Assembly (NCBI GenBank): GCA_021847015.1
Contig: JAJZVW010000001.1
Span: 1 to 64,000 of the forward strand
Source of the DNA: Pseudomonadota bacterium
GTDB taxonomy: Bacteria; Pseudomonadota; Alphaproteobacteria; Rhodospirillales; Magnetospirillaceae
DNA length: 64,000 bases
Reading direction: 5' to 3'
In this document: piece by piece, positions 55,461-63,983 of the stretch
Numbering within the stretch: the first letter of the stretch is position 1
How the letters are laid out: every line of letters starts with the position of its first letter
Translations under genes and position numbers: made by a program
Notes under the pieces: model-generated
Seen by the model: the letters and a program-made list of their open reading frames with translations, nothing else
Database searches by the model: none
Told to the model about the DNA's origin: nothing

Positions 55461-57086
55461 GTGACGAATTTGAAACGATATGCGGTAACGCGCTGGGTAC
55501 TTGCCGCCTGCCTTTTTGCCGCTGGTTCCTGTGCTCCCGTGAGCAAGGGCGTTTTGGCAACCCCCAACGCTCCCTACGATCTCGGCAACGCGGAAAAAAC
55601 CCTCGCCTTCGGGTACAGCTCAATCGTCGAACGACACTTGCATCAAGTCACCGCGGCATCCGCCGCCCTCGACGGAATGCGGGGGCTGGCTACCCTGGAC
55701 CCCCGGCTCGGCGTCGCCCGCATGGGCAACCGGGTCGTGCTGTCCTACGGCGACCGCGACATAGCCGAATATCCCGCGGCGAAGGATGAGGATGCCGATG
55801 GCTGGGCAAAGCTGACCCTGGCGGCGGCCCTCGACGCCCGCAACGTCTCCGCCCCCGTGCGGAACGCCGATATCGAGAAGGTCTACCAGGTGGTCTTCGA
55901 TGCCAGTCTGGCCAAACTGGATCGGTTCTCGCGCTATGCCAGCGCCAAGGAGGCGGCGAGTCATCGCGCCGCCCGCAACGGCTTCGGCGGGCTTGGGCTG
56001 ACGTTCGAACTCGCTCAAGGGCAGGCCCGGATCGAAGCGGTGATGGCCGATACCCCCGCCTCCCATGCGGGCCTGGCGGCCGGGGACGTGATCGCCAGCA
56101 TCGATGGAAGCCCCGTGGGAAATCTGGATCACGACGCGGTCTTCCAGCGCCTGCGCGGTCCGGTCGGCAGCGATGTCGTCCTTGCCGTCAGGCACGGCAA
56201 TTCGGCCCCGATGGATTTGTCGCTGACGCGCGCGCTGATCGTACCCCAGACGGTGACGTCCTCGGTCCACGACGGATTCGCCGAATTCAAGATCAGCAGC
56301 TTCAACCAGCGCACCGCCGTCGATCTCACCGCCGCGCTGAAGGCCGCGCGCGCGCGATTGGGACCGTCCATGAAGGGCGTCGTCCTCGACTTGCGCGGCA
56401 ATCCGGGCGGATTGCTGGACCAGGCGGTGACGGTGGCCGACCTCTTCATGGCCAAGGGTCCGATCGTCACGACCCGCGGGCGCCATCCTCTCGCCAACCA
56501 GTTCTACGAAGCGCATGCGGGTGACATCGGCGAGGATCTGCCGGTGGTGGTGCTTGTGGACGGAAGGTCCGCATCGGCGGCCGAGATTCTTGCCGGCGCC
56601 CTGGAAGACTCCGGCCGCGCCGTCGTCGTGGGCACCAATTCCTATGGGAAAGGGACCGTGCAGACCGTCCTGCGCCTGCCCAACGACGGCGAGATGACCT
56701 TGACATGGTCGCGGTACTACCCGCCGTCCGGCTACGCGCTGCATGGCCTCGGCGTACTGCCCACCATCTGCACCGCCAATACCGCGGAAACGCCGGACAT
56801 GCTGCTGAATCGGGTGGTCCATGCGTCCAATCCGGCGCCGGTCACCGCCGAGCTGGCCGAGTGGCGGTCGGCCCGCCTCGACGATACCGACTTGCGCGGA
56901 CGGCTGCGCTCGACCTGCCCATCGGCCAAGCATGCCGATGCCAAGGCCGATACCGTATTGGCTGAAAAGCTGCTGGCGGAACCGGGCGCGTATGCCCATG
57001 CCCTGGCGATGTCGGCCCCGCCGAACGCTCCGGCCATGATCGGAGCGGCCTCGGACCCTGCCTCCACGCAGCAAGTCCTGCACTGA
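55461..57086 (+). CDS. S41-family carboxyl-terminal processing protease
   Basis: A 541-aa exported serine protease. The N-terminus has a hydrophobic signal segment with AAGSC, a weak lipobox. A PDZ domain covers about 170-250 (GGLGLTFELAQGQARIEAVM, GLAAGDVIASIDGSPVG). The S41 core has VVLDLRGNPGGLLDQAV, the catalytic serine in LVDGRSASAAEILAGAL and lysine in NSYGKGTVQ. The C-terminal 110 residues are an extension. The start is GTG at 55461. Upstream DNA (55255-55460) is less GC-rich than the rest and presumably holds its promoter. Confidence 0.92.
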   Translation: MTNLKRYAVTRWVLAACLFAAGSCAPVSKGVLATPNAPYDLGNAEKTLAFGYSSIVERHLHQVTAASAALDGMRGLATLDPRLGVARMGNRVVLSYGDRDIAEYPAAKDEDADGWAKLTLAAALDARNVSAPVRNADIEKVYQVVFDASLAKLDRFSRYASAKEAASHRAARNGFGGLGLTFELAQGQARIEAVMADTPASHAGLAAGDVIASIDGSPVGNLDHDAVFQRLRGPVGSDVVLAVRHGNSAPMDLSLTRALIVPQTVTSSVHDGFAEFKISSFNQRTAVDLTAALKAARARLGPSMKGVVLDLRGNPGGLLDQAVTVADLFMAKGPIVTTRGRHPLANQFYEAHAGDIGEDLPVVVLVDGRSASAAEILAGALEDSGRAVVVGTNSYGKGTVQTVLRLPNDGEMTLTWSRYYPPSGYALHGLGVLPTICTANTAETPDMLLNRVVHASNPAPVTAELAEWRSARLDDTDLRGRLRSTCPSAKHADAKADTVLAEKLLAEPGAYAHALAMSAPPNAPAMIGAASDPASTQQVLH

Positions 57087-57094
57087 TGGCGAAC

Positions 57095-57120
57095 GGGGGA
57101 GCGGGATCGCCCCGCTCCCC
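57095..57120. terminator. Bidirectional terminator hairpin
   Basis: GGGGAGCGGG (57096-57105) pairs perfectly with CCCGCTCCCC (57111-57120) around a 5-base loop, between the converging S41 protease and TonB receptor genes. There is no T-run. Confidence 0.65.
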
Positions 57121-57146
57121 GAACGCTCCAGGCCAATCGCATCAGC

Positions 57147-59327
57147 CTAGAATTTTACGGTCATGCCGGCCACGTAGGACCGGCCCGGCCCCGGCAGGGC
57201 GCCCGGTTGGCCGAGCCGGCCTCCCTGCGTCCAGTCGCCGAGATCGAGGCCACCCAAGGGCAGGTAGTACTGCCGGTTGAACAGATTCTCGATGCCAAGG
57301 TCGAGCCGCACGTTGTCCCACTGGTAGCCGGTACGCACATTGACCAGGGCATAGCCCGGCGTGGTCGGCTGTTCGCGCAGGGGATCGGCTTCGGATGTGC
57401 CGTCGACGAGTTGGACGTCGATGGCGTTGATCCAGCCGCCCAGCCTGTGTTCGAGTGTGGCCAAGCCGTTGAGCGGCATCATGTGGTAGAGGCTGTTGCC
57501 GGTATTGAGAACCTGTCCGCGCATCCAGCCCAATGTGCCGCTCAACTGGCCACGTCCATAGGCGTTGCTGTTCCACAACCCGACCTTCCCGGCAACGTCG
57601 ATGCCGTAAAGCTGCGCGTCGTGGTTGGCGAACATCAGCTGATCGAAGGTCCCGCCACCCTTGGTGAACGTGCCCAGCTTGTCCACGTAGATGTAGTCCT
57701 GGATGTACGTGTAATAGGGAATGAACTTGATTTCCCAGTCCTCGCGCCGCTGGTCGTGCCAGCCCAGCGCGACGCTGAACCGGTTGGCGATTTCGGGCTT
57801 GAGGTTCAGGTTGCCGACGTAGCCGTTGCCGTCGCCGAACCAGTTGACCATGGAACTGGCCATGGTGCCGGTCGACCAGGCATAGCGCTCGTAGAGGTTG
57901 GGCGAGCGGGTCTTGCGGGAATAGCCGATCTCATCGGTGCTCATGGCCCCCGGTTCGTAACGCGCCAGCGCCGTCACGTCGTAGTTCACATCGGTGCGCG
58001 CGTGGTCCTGGGCGTTGAAGCGGGCGGAGTCGGCGGCGTAATGGGCCATCATGTTTCCCGAATAGCCCTGCACGTTCCCCGTGTTCATCCACACGGTGTC
58101 GTTGCGCGCGCCGAGCAGCGTGGTCCAGACCGGACTCCACCGCGCCTCCCATTCGGCGAAGGTGCCTAGGACGTTGCGCTGGCCGTCGTTGATGTTGATG
58201 AAGGTGTTGGGACTCATCATCCCGTTGGGGGTCGAGGACGTCGGCGGCCACCAATCGTCGAGCCGGAACCGGTGCAACTCGTTTCCAACCCGCATCGTGT
58301 CCCGCGCCGACAAGGGGATTTCCGCCTTGAGCGAATACCCGTCGTCGGTGCCGTCGGTGTTCATCGGCATGCTGTTGCCCAGGAATTTTTCCGACAGGAA
58401 ATCCATCTCGTGCGTGACGTTCTGCCAATAGACCCTGGCATCGAGAACGCCCCAGGCGAATTCCCCCTGGTAATGGCCGTTGAGGAACCGGCCGTGGTTT
58501 CCGGTCAGGTCCATCAATTGATTGGGAAAGCCCTCGTAGGGAATGAATTGCTGCCCGCCCTGGAGCACGAGCAGATTGCCGTCCTTGCGCGCGGCCACCG
58601 TCATCGCGTGGTTTTCGGTCTCATAGAGGCTCGACGCGATCCGGTCGCCGTTGCCGTCGTGATAGTCCCGCGCGCGATCCCAGGAGCCCGTGTAGCCCAG
58701 GCTGACGTTGTCGCCGGCCACCGATGCGGACACCGAACCGCCGATACTGCGGTCGATGCTGCGATAGAACGTGGACAGACTGCCCTCGGTGTGGACCCCT
58801 TCGCCGGGTGCCGCGAAAACGGGGGGCGCGGAGTCGACGGAAATGGTGCCGCCGATGCTGTCGCCGCCCGAACTGACCGGGGTTATGCCGGCCATCACCT
58901 GAATCTCGGCGACCCGCGCAGGGTCGATATAGGAGAGGACCGGGTTCATGTGGTTGGGGCAAGCCGAGGTCAGCGCCATCCCGTCCACCAGCACCTTCAG
59001 GCGGTCGTCGCCCAGGCCGTCGATCACGGGAAGACTGGAGACCCCGCCGCCCGTCGCGAGGCCGACGCCCGGAATCCCGCTCAGCAGGGACGCGGTGTCG
59101 CTGGTGGCGGCACGGCGGGCGGCGATCGCCTCGCCATCGAGAGTGGTGGCGCCTAACGCTCCATTCGGAGCCGGCGCGGTGACCACCACCTCGTCCAGCG
59201 TCCCCATGGAATTGGCACCGGCCGGCGCATCCTCGGCGGATGCCGGTGCGGCGGCGCAAAGACTGGCCGCAAGCGCGAGCCAGGACGCGCGGGTCCCAGC
59301 CCGCGTCGCAGGGAGCATTGTCGTCAT
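57147..59327 (-). CDS. oprC: OprC-like TonB-dependent copper receptor
   Basis: A 726-aa outer-membrane receptor. It has a signal peptide (to about APASA), a TonB box-like region (TLDEVVVTAP), a plug domain (DTASLLSGIPGVGLATGGGVSSLPVIDGL in parts) and a 22-strand barrel ending in VAGMTVKF. The plug contains C123-P-N-H-M127, and a later loop contains H306-E-M308. Together these match, from memory, the CxxxM/HxM copper site of Pseudomonas OprC. It is followed on the upstream side by two Cys/His-rich secreted proteins, as in OprC loci. Copper uptake is therefore likely; other metals cannot be excluded. Confidence 0.85.
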   Translation of the reverse strand: MTTMLPATRAGTRASWLALAASLCAAAPASAEDAPAGANSMGTLDEVVVTAPAPNGALGATTLDGEAIAARRAATSDTASLLSGIPGVGLATGGGVSSLPVIDGLGDDRLKVLVDGMALTSACPNHMNPVLSYIDPARVAEIQVMAGITPVSSGGDSIGGTISVDSAPPVFAAPGEGVHTEGSLSTFYRSIDRSIGGSVSASVAGDNVSLGYTGSWDRARDYHDGNGDRIASSLYETENHAMTVAARKDGNLLVLQGGQQFIPYEGFPNQLMDLTGNHGRFLNGHYQGEFAWGVLDARVYWQNVTHEMDFLSEKFLGNSMPMNTDGTDDGYSLKAEIPLSARDTMRVGNELHRFRLDDWWPPTSSTPNGMMSPNTFININDGQRNVLGTFAEWEARWSPVWTTLLGARNDTVWMNTGNVQGYSGNMMAHYAADSARFNAQDHARTDVNYDVTALARYEPGAMSTDEIGYSRKTRSPNLYERYAWSTGTMASSMVNWFGDGNGYVGNLNLKPEIANRFSVALGWHDQRREDWEIKFIPYYTYIQDYIYVDKLGTFTKGGGTFDQLMFANHDAQLYGIDVAGKVGLWNSNAYGRGQLSGTLGWMRGQVLNTGNSLYHMMPLNGLATLEHRLGGWINAIDVQLVDGTSEADPLREQPTTPGYALVNVRTGYQWDNVRLDLGIENLFNRQYYLPLGGLDLGDWTQGGRLGQPGALPGPGRSYVAGMTVKF

Positions 59328-59354
59328 GACAAATCCTTTCCGTTTCGGTGTTTT

Positions 59355-59795
59355 TCAGCAGCGCGAACGGAAGGACGGAGGTGGGGCGCGCGGTTGCGCC
59401 AGAACGGCGACCGGCCGCCGGACCCACAAGGAAGAGGCCGGCACCAGCGGTGCCGTGAGCAGCGGCCCCGTCCTCGCCGGAACGGGGGGACTGGGAACTG
59501 GCAGCACCGGAGATGCATGCAGGTTGTGCCAGCAGCAGGAATGGTCGCATCGTGCCGGAGCGTCGGGATCGCCGTGGGCGGCGGAGCAAATATCCGCGTC
59601 GGCGAAGACTAGCGGGATGCCCGAAATCGCCGGCGGCGGGAATCGATCCTCGCTCCCGCCGATCAGCAGCGCCAGCGCCAGAGCGCAGGCGAGCAGGCGT
59701 GCCCACCGGTGGGTCCGCCACCGGCCGCGCACACGGCCGCTTCCGTCAGGTTCGCCGCGCAGGCGCCTAGGCCGCACGACCCCAGTAGCTCTCAC
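59355..59795 (-). CDS. Small Cys/His-rich exported protein, DUF2946-like
   Basis: A frame of up to 146 aa with a hydrophobic export segment (WARLLACALALALLIGG) and a metal-ligand-rich centre: ADICSAAHGDPDAPARCDHS followed by CCWHNLH. The C-terminal part is Pro-rich. The arrangement of CSA-H, C-x2-S and CC-x-H resembles DUF2946 proteins, which commonly accompany copper TonB receptors. The start is unclear: GTG at 59795 gives an unusually long n-region, and a GTG near 59732 is more natural. It ends 27 bp before the receptor gene starts. Confidence 0.65.
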   Translation of the reverse strand: MRATGVVRPRRLRGEPDGSGRVRGRWRTHRWARLLACALALALLIGGSEDRFPPPAISGIPLVFADADICSAAHGDPDAPARCDHSCCWHNLHASPVLPVPSPPVPARTGPLLTAPLVPASSLWVRRPVAVLAQPRAPPPSFRSRC

Positions 59796-59862
59796 CGCCG
59801 ACCCCCAAAGGCGTTCATCAACAGCGCACGCCGAAAACGGCGGGCACCCGTTGTTTCAACGT

Positions 59863-60210
59863 CTAGGTACGTGCCGGCGGACCGCGGGCGGGGTGAGCCT
59901 CGACGCCCGCCGAGACGACGGGCGAAGCGGATGGCACGGCAAGCGGCACGGCGTCGGCCGCAACCGGTCCGGTGAAGGTGTGCCCGGCATCGGTGAACAT
60001 CGTCGGCACATGGCAGCAATGTCCCCAGCAGCACGGGGCCTGGTGCTTGGCCGCCGCCGGCGCCCCATCGGCCTGATGCGCCGAGCAGATGTCATCGGGA
60101 CCGAACATCCCCGGCAAAGCGGAGACGGACGCCGCCGGCCAACCGGCCTGGCCGAGGGCGAGCAGAAGCGCCAGCAGGCCTGCCAACGCAGCCCGGACGC
60201 ATCCGGTCAT
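59863..60210 (-). CDS. Small Cys/His-rich exported protein, DUF2946-like, second copy
   Basis: A 115-aa protein with a signal peptide (AALAGLLALLLALGQAGWPAAS). The metal-binding core is PDDICSAHQADG, then HQAPCCWGHCCHVP, parallel to the DICSAAH...CCWHN of the next gene. It is therefore a diverged paralogue and first gene of the putative copper operon. The ATG at 60210 is preferred over the upstream TTG at 60231. It probably binds copper in the periplasm for, or after, uptake by the receptor; this is inferred from composition and context. Confidence 0.7.
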   Translation of the reverse strand: MTGCVRAALAGLLALLLALGQAGWPAASVSALPGMFGPDDICSAHQADGAPAAAKHQAPCCWGHCCHVPTMFTDAGHTFTGPVAADAVPLAVPSASPVVSAGVEAHPARGPPART

Positions 60211-60247
60211 GCCTGCCGCCGTCCTTGCCAAAGCGCCTCCATGCCAA

Positions 60248-60265
60248 AGGTATAGGAGGGTACCT
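60248..60265. promoter_or_regulatory. Dyad upstream of the copper-receptor operon
   Basis: AGGTA-TAGGAGGG-TACCT is a perfect 5-bp dyad with an 8-bp spacer, 38 bp before the first gene of the copper operon (minus strand). It is a candidate operator for a metal-responsive repressor. No regulator gene is adjacent and the site could be chance. Confidence 0.3.
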
Positions 60266-60355
60266 AAGCCGATGGAAATGGTCTATACAAGAGATTCGAG
60301 ACGAGGGCATGCCCGATGCGGGGAAATTTTCCCGGCTCGGATTTGATGGTTGTTG

Positions 60356-61408
60356 ATGCAGGTCACGCTACCTCACGAACCATCCGGTCAGACCTCCGGA
60401 TGTGAGCCGTTCCTTTCCGCCGAATCCCTCTTACAATCAGTTGTGCGCATCACGGATCAACGTGATCCGGAGGCACTTGGTCACCGCCTTGTGGAGACGC
60501 TGATCGAGATCGCCGGCATACAGCGCGCCTTCGTCCTGCGCCCTTACGGCCATGAAACGGACGGCGCACTGCACTGCACGGCAATCGCCCAGCGCCCGCC
60601 GACCACGGACCGCTGCAACCACCAGGGCGATTGCCTCCTGATCGACACGGCGCTCAGATCCGGGAAGGAGGAGGTCGGACGTGCCGGGGACGGCACTCAT
60701 CGCCGGGCGATCCCCGTCCTCGGCAATCACGGCGAGACCCTGTCGCTGCTGGTCATCGACGAGGCGGCCGAACGGCTCCGCCATCTGCCCTTGATCCGGG
60801 GGCTCGCCGCCCTTTACCGCAATTGCCTTGCGGTCCTCCATTACGCCGAACACGACCCGCTTACCGGCCTGAGAAGCCGGAAGACCCTCGACGACAGCAT
60901 CAACCGGATCATCGGCGAGGCACGCCTCATGTCGGCCGGAACCCGGCCGAGGCCGGAGACGTTTCATTGGCTGGGCATTTGCGATATCGACCACTTCAAG
61001 CGCATCAACGACACCTATGGCCACGTCTTCGGTGACGAGGTGCTGCTGCTGTTCGGGTCCCTCATGAAGCAGACGTTCCGGGCCGGCGACCTTCTGTTCC
61101 GCTTTGGCGGCGAGGAATTCGTGGTGATGCTGGAACCGACCACGCCCGAATTGGCGGCGCGTGTTTTGGAACGCTTCCGCGCGGCCGTGGAAGCCTTCCC
61201 CTTTCCCCGGATCGGACGGATCACGGCCAGCATCGGCTACGTGCGCGTGGAGGGAAGCGGCTTCTCGGCCAACGTCCTCGGCCAAGCCGACGAAGCGCTT
61301 TATTTCGCGAAGAACAACGGCCGCAACCGGATTTGCTCCTACGAATCCCTGATCGGGTGCGGAGCCCTGGTCGAAAACCATGAAGAAGGGAGCATCGAGC
61401 TTTTCTAA
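60356..61408 (+). CDS. Diguanylate cyclase (GGDEF) with N-terminal GAF-like region
   Basis: A 350-aa cytosolic protein. Residues about 1-160 form a GAF-like sensory region (ESLLQSVVRITDQRDPEALGHRLVETLIEIAG in parts). The GGDEF domain starts HDPLTGLRSRK and includes ICDIDHFKRINDTYGHVFGDEVL and the active-site GGEEF. An RAGD lies exactly five residues before it, which is an intact inhibitory I-site, so product inhibition is expected. It lacks an EAL domain. The ATG at 60356 is preferred over two adjoining TTG codons. It probably sets c-di-GMP in response to an unknown ligand. Confidence 0.92.
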   Translation: MQVTLPHEPSGQTSGCEPFLSAESLLQSVVRITDQRDPEALGHRLVETLIEIAGIQRAFVLRPYGHETDGALHCTAIAQRPPTTDRCNHQGDCLLIDTALRSGKEEVGRAGDGTHRRAIPVLGNHGETLSLLVIDEAAERLRHLPLIRGLAALYRNCLAVLHYAEHDPLTGLRSRKTLDDSINRIIGEARLMSAGTRPRPETFHWLGICDIDHFKRINDTYGHVFGDEVLLLFGSLMKQTFRAGDLLFRFGGEEFVVMLEPTTPELAARVLERFRAAVEAFPFPRIGRITASIGYVRVEGSGFSANVLGQADEALYFAKNNGRNRICSYESLIGCGALVENHEEGSIELF

Positions 61409-61453
61409 TATGGCGACCCGCCCCGCGGCGCAAAGTGCGCCGTTGCCGGAAAG

Positions 61454-61597
61454 CAGCGGTTCTCATTATGCATTTTTCGCTGTCATCCCGAGCCGGCGGC
61501 GAGGGATCTTTTCGGCACTTTCGCGTGAAAGATCCCTCAGTCGCTCCGCTCCCTCGGGATGACAACATGCCCTGATGCCGCATAATGAGAACCGCTG
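61454..61597. mobile_element. Inverted-repeat (MITE-like) element, complete copy
   Basis: A 144-bp element with perfect 18-bp terminal inverted repeats, CAGCGGTTCTCATTATGC (61454-61471) and its complement (61580-61597). It is flanked by a perfect 9-bp direct repeat GCCGGAAAG (61445-61453 and 61598-61606), consistent with a target-site duplication. The interior has nested inverted repeats (TGTCATCCCGAG 61481-61492 with CTCGGGATGACA 61553-61564; GAGGGATCTTTTC with GAAAGATCCCTC), so the whole can fold into one long stem. It has no ORF. A partial second copy occupies 1-117. Confidence 0.9.
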
Positions 61598-61609
61598 GCC
61601 GGAAAGCGC

Positions 61610-61637
61610 TTGACTCCCCCGGCGGGATGGGTATCTT
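61610..61637 (+). promoter_or_regulatory. Probable sigma-70 promoter of rpmG
   Basis: TTGACT (61610-61615), a 16-bp spacer, then TATCTT (61632-61637), about 50 bp before rpmG. The -35 box begins just after the target duplication of the upstream inverted-repeat element. Confidence 0.6.
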
Positions 61638-61686
61638 CCGCCGCCTGGGTTTCGCTCCGCACGTCATCAGAACCGGGATTTTCGCC

Positions 61687-61854
61687 ATGGCCAAGCCTGC
61701 CACCATCCTGATCAAGCTTCTCAGCACCGCCGGTACAGGCTATTTCTACACGGCCAAGAAGAACCCGCGGAAGACCACCGAAAAGCTGGAATTCCGCAAG
61801 TACGATCCCGTCGTGCGCAAGCATGTGCCGTTCAAGGAAGCGAAGATCAAGTAA
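61687..61854 (+). CDS. rpmG: 50S ribosomal protein L33
   Basis: A 55-aa ribosomal protein. [20 protein letters not shown] and [21 protein letters not shown] are typical of L33, in the form without the zinc-binding cysteines. The C-terminus [13 protein letters not shown] is conserved. The frame is open upstream but ATG 61687 gives the standard protein. A terminator follows 26 bp later. Confidence 0.97.
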   Translation: MAKPATILIKLLSTAGTGYFYTAKKNPRKTTEKLEFRKYDPVVRKHVPFKEAKIK

Positions 61855-61880
61855 TCTCGCCAGAACGCGACGACCTCCGG

Positions 61881-61910
61881 CGCCCGCCTTATGGCGGGCG
61901 TTGACGTTTT
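61881..61910 (+). terminator. Terminator of rpmG
   Basis: CGCCCGCC (61881-61888), loop TTAT, GGCGGGCG (61893-61900), then TTGACGTTTT. A compact Rho-independent-like hairpin 26 bp after rpmG. Confidence 0.75.
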
Positions 61911-62039
61911 CGTCCATGGAAAACGGGACGGCGCCGGCCTCAGAGTTTGTAAATCAATCGAACTTGTGGAAGAACGCCCATTGAAAATATTGGCGTTTTT
62001 CGTGGAAATCGAGCGGAATGGGCATTCCTTCACGAACTC

Positions 62040-62405
62040 TCAGGCGAGGAACCTGCTCACGGTCTGGAGGAACGCGCTAATAGCGATGGGTTTGGCCATA
62101 TAGCCATCGCACCCGCCCTCGCGGATTTTCTCCTCGTCGCCCTTCATGGCGAAAGCGGTCACCGCGATCACGGGGATGCGCTTCAACCCCTCGTCGCCCT
62201 TCAGCACCCTCGTGACCTCAAGGCCGGAGAGCTCGGGGAGTTGGATATCCATCAGGATGAGATCGGGACGGTGCTGGCGGGCGATGTCGATCGCCTCGCG
62301 TCCGTTCTTGGTGTGCAGCGTGTTGTAGCCGTTGGCCAGCAAGAGGTCCCGAAACAATTTCATGTTCAGGTCGTTGTCTTCAACGATGAGAATAGTCTTC
62401 GGCAT
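62040..62405 (-). CDS. divK: Single-domain response regulator DivK
   Basis: A 121-aa CheY-like protein with the DivK pattern: [20 protein letters not shown], the phosphoacceptor in [38 protein letters not shown] and the lysine in YMAKPIA. In Caulobacter and relatives, DivK acts with DivJ/PleC and DivL to control CtrA and cell polarity. No output domain. The partner gene pleD, often next door, is absent here. Confidence 0.93.
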   Translation of the reverse strand: MPKTILIVEDNDLNMKLFRDLLLANGYNTLHTKNGREAIDIARQHRPDLILMDIQLPELSGLEVTRVLKGDEGLKRIPVIAVTAFAMKGDEEKIREGGCDGYMAKPIAISAFLQTVSRFLA

Positions 62406-62610
62406 GAGACGTAAAGCCGGACGGTTGGCACGGTGCGTCGGCCATCATCAGCAATCCCGACAGGCAAGTCAAACTGGAATGGACTGGGCGGGCGACCGGA
62501 TGACGTCAGAAGTCCCGTGGCCATACATCTTTTGGCCGTATCGTCGGCCTGTTCAAAGAAATGCGCGCAGGTACGTCCAAAAACGCGAATCCCTTTAATG
62601 TCTCCATATT

Positions 62611-62982
62611 TTACTTGCCCCTGACGGCGCCGGCGATGCCGAGCGCCAACCATCCCAGCATGAGCGCCACTCCGCCGCTCGGAGTGAAGAGGGGAAATGC
62701 CAAAGGCCCGGTCAACGCCTTGAGGTAGAGCGATCCCGAAAACAGGATCATGCCAAGGGTGAACAGAGCGGCGGACGCGCTTGCGGCGCGGTTGCCGTCA
62801 CCGGTCAGGCGCTCGGCGGCCAGAAGCGCCAGCGCATGCACAAGCTGGTACTGCGAGGCGCGATCGGCCAATTGCCGGGCGTACGGATCACCGGCCAGCC
62901 CATGGGCGGCATAGGCCCCGAACGCGATGGCCATCAGCCCGTTGACGGCGGCGACGACCACCCACGGCCGTGTGCGCCGCAT
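62611..62982 (-). CDS. DUF423 family membrane protein
   Basis: A 123-aa protein with four transmembrane segments matching DUF423 (YgdD-like): VAAVNGLMAIAFGAYAAHGL, the QYQLVHALALLA segment, ALFTLGMILFSGSLYL and TPSGGVALMLGWLAL. The function is unknown. The start at 62982 is used because the longer frame runs into purU. It begins 1 bp after the purU stop and so is likely cotranscribed. Confidence 0.9.
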   Translation of the reverse strand: MRRTRPWVVVAAVNGLMAIAFGAYAAHGLAGDPYARQLADRASQYQLVHALALLAAERLTGDGNRAASASAALFTLGMILFSGSLYLKALTGPLAFPLFTPSGGVALMLGWLALGIAGAVRGK

Positions 62983-62983
62983 G

Positions 62984-63844
62984 CTATTTGAACACCACGG
63001 TCTTGCTGCCGTTGGGCAGCACGCGATGCTCGACATGCCAGCGCACCGCCCGCGCCAGCACGACGTTTTCGATATCGCGGCCGATGGCGACCAGATCGTC
63101 CGGAGTGGCGGTGTGATCCACGCGCTCGACGCCCTGTTCGATAATGGGCCCCTCGTCCAGATCCGGCGTGACGTAATGGGCGGTGGCCCCGATGATCTTG
63201 ACGCCGCGGGCGTGGGCTTGGTGATAGGGCTTGGCGCCCTTGAAACTGGGCAGGAAGGAATGGTGGATGTTGATGGCCTTGCCCGACAGCCGCACGCACA
63301 TCTCGCGGGAAAGGATTTGCATGTAGCGCGCCAATACCACGAGGTCCGCGTGGCTGTGGTCGATCACCTCGGCGACCCGCTTTTCCTGCGCGAACTTGTC
63401 GTGCTTGTCGACGGCGAAATAATGGTACGGGATGCCGTGCCATTCGACGATGGCCCGCATGTCCGGGTGATTGGAGATCACCGCGGGGATTTCGATGGGC
63501 AATTGTCCGGTATGGTAGCGGTGCAGCAGGTCGACCAGGCAATGGCCGAATTTCGAGACCAGAATCACCACCCGCGCCTTGCGGCCAAGGTCGTGCAGTT
63601 TCCAGATCATCTGGAACCGCTCCGCCACCAGGCTGAACAGCTTTTCCAGTTCGGGCACCGGCGGGGTGAGGGCTCCATAGCAAAAGACGATGCGGCAGAA
63701 GAACCGGCGCGAAATGGGATCACCGTACTGCGCCGCCTCGGTGATGAAACAATCGTGCTGGGTCAGGAACCCTGAGACCGCGGCAACGATGCCGACGGTG
63801 TCGGGGCATGTGATCGTGAGGACGAAAGTCTGCCTGTCGGCCAT
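62984..63844 (-). CDS. purU: Formyltetrahydrofolate deformylase
   Basis: A 286-aa enzyme. The N-terminal ACT domain (FVLTITCPDTVGIVAAVSGFL) precedes the formyl-transferase/hydrolase domain with VVILVSKFGHCLVDLLHR, ISNHPDM, VLARYMQILS and the catalytic INIHHSFLPSFKGAKPY, plus GATAHYVTPDLDEGPII. It hydrolyses 10-formyl-THF to THF and formate, balancing the folate pool. The start at 63844 (MADRQTFVLTI) gives the standard length; the frame extends upstream only as low-complexity sequence. Confidence 0.96.
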   Translation of the reverse strand: MADRQTFVLTITCPDTVGIVAAVSGFLTQHDCFITEAAQYGDPISRRFFCRIVFCYGALTPPVPELEKLFSLVAERFQMIWKLHDLGRKARVVILVSKFGHCLVDLLHRYHTGQLPIEIPAVISNHPDMRAIVEWHGIPYHYFAVDKHDKFAQEKRVAEVIDHSHADLVVLARYMQILSREMCVRLSGKAINIHHSFLPSFKGAKPYHQAHARGVKIIGATAHYVTPDLDEGPIIEQGVERVDHTATPDDLVAIGRDIENVVLARAVRWHVEHRVLPNGSKTVVFK

Positions 63845-63947
63845 GGGTCCGGCTCCAGTTCGGACCTTGATAGCCGAGACCGGGGCGTGCGCCAAGGCGG
63901 CAAACGCTCCCTTGCCTTTTTTCCGCGGATGGCCGATGGTCGCGCCG

Positions 63948-63983
63948 CGTGGACCGGGGCCGGCCCGCCGGCCCCGGTCCACG
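63948..63983. terminator. Long GC hairpin near the right edge
   Basis: A perfect 16-bp stem (CGTGGACCGGGGCCGG, loop CCCG, then its complement) about 100 bp upstream of purU. It probably terminates a gene lying beyond the window. No T-run is visible on either side. Confidence 0.5.

Noticed and set aside
61911-62039. A small plus-strand frame between rpmG and divK
   Set aside because: Most of it is antisense to divK and the rest follows the rpmG terminator. There is no ribosome-binding site.
62406-62610. Possible regulatory RNA between divK and the DUF423 gene
   Set aside because: I saw no stable stem with a T-run, no promoter pair and no known RNA motif in these 205 bp.
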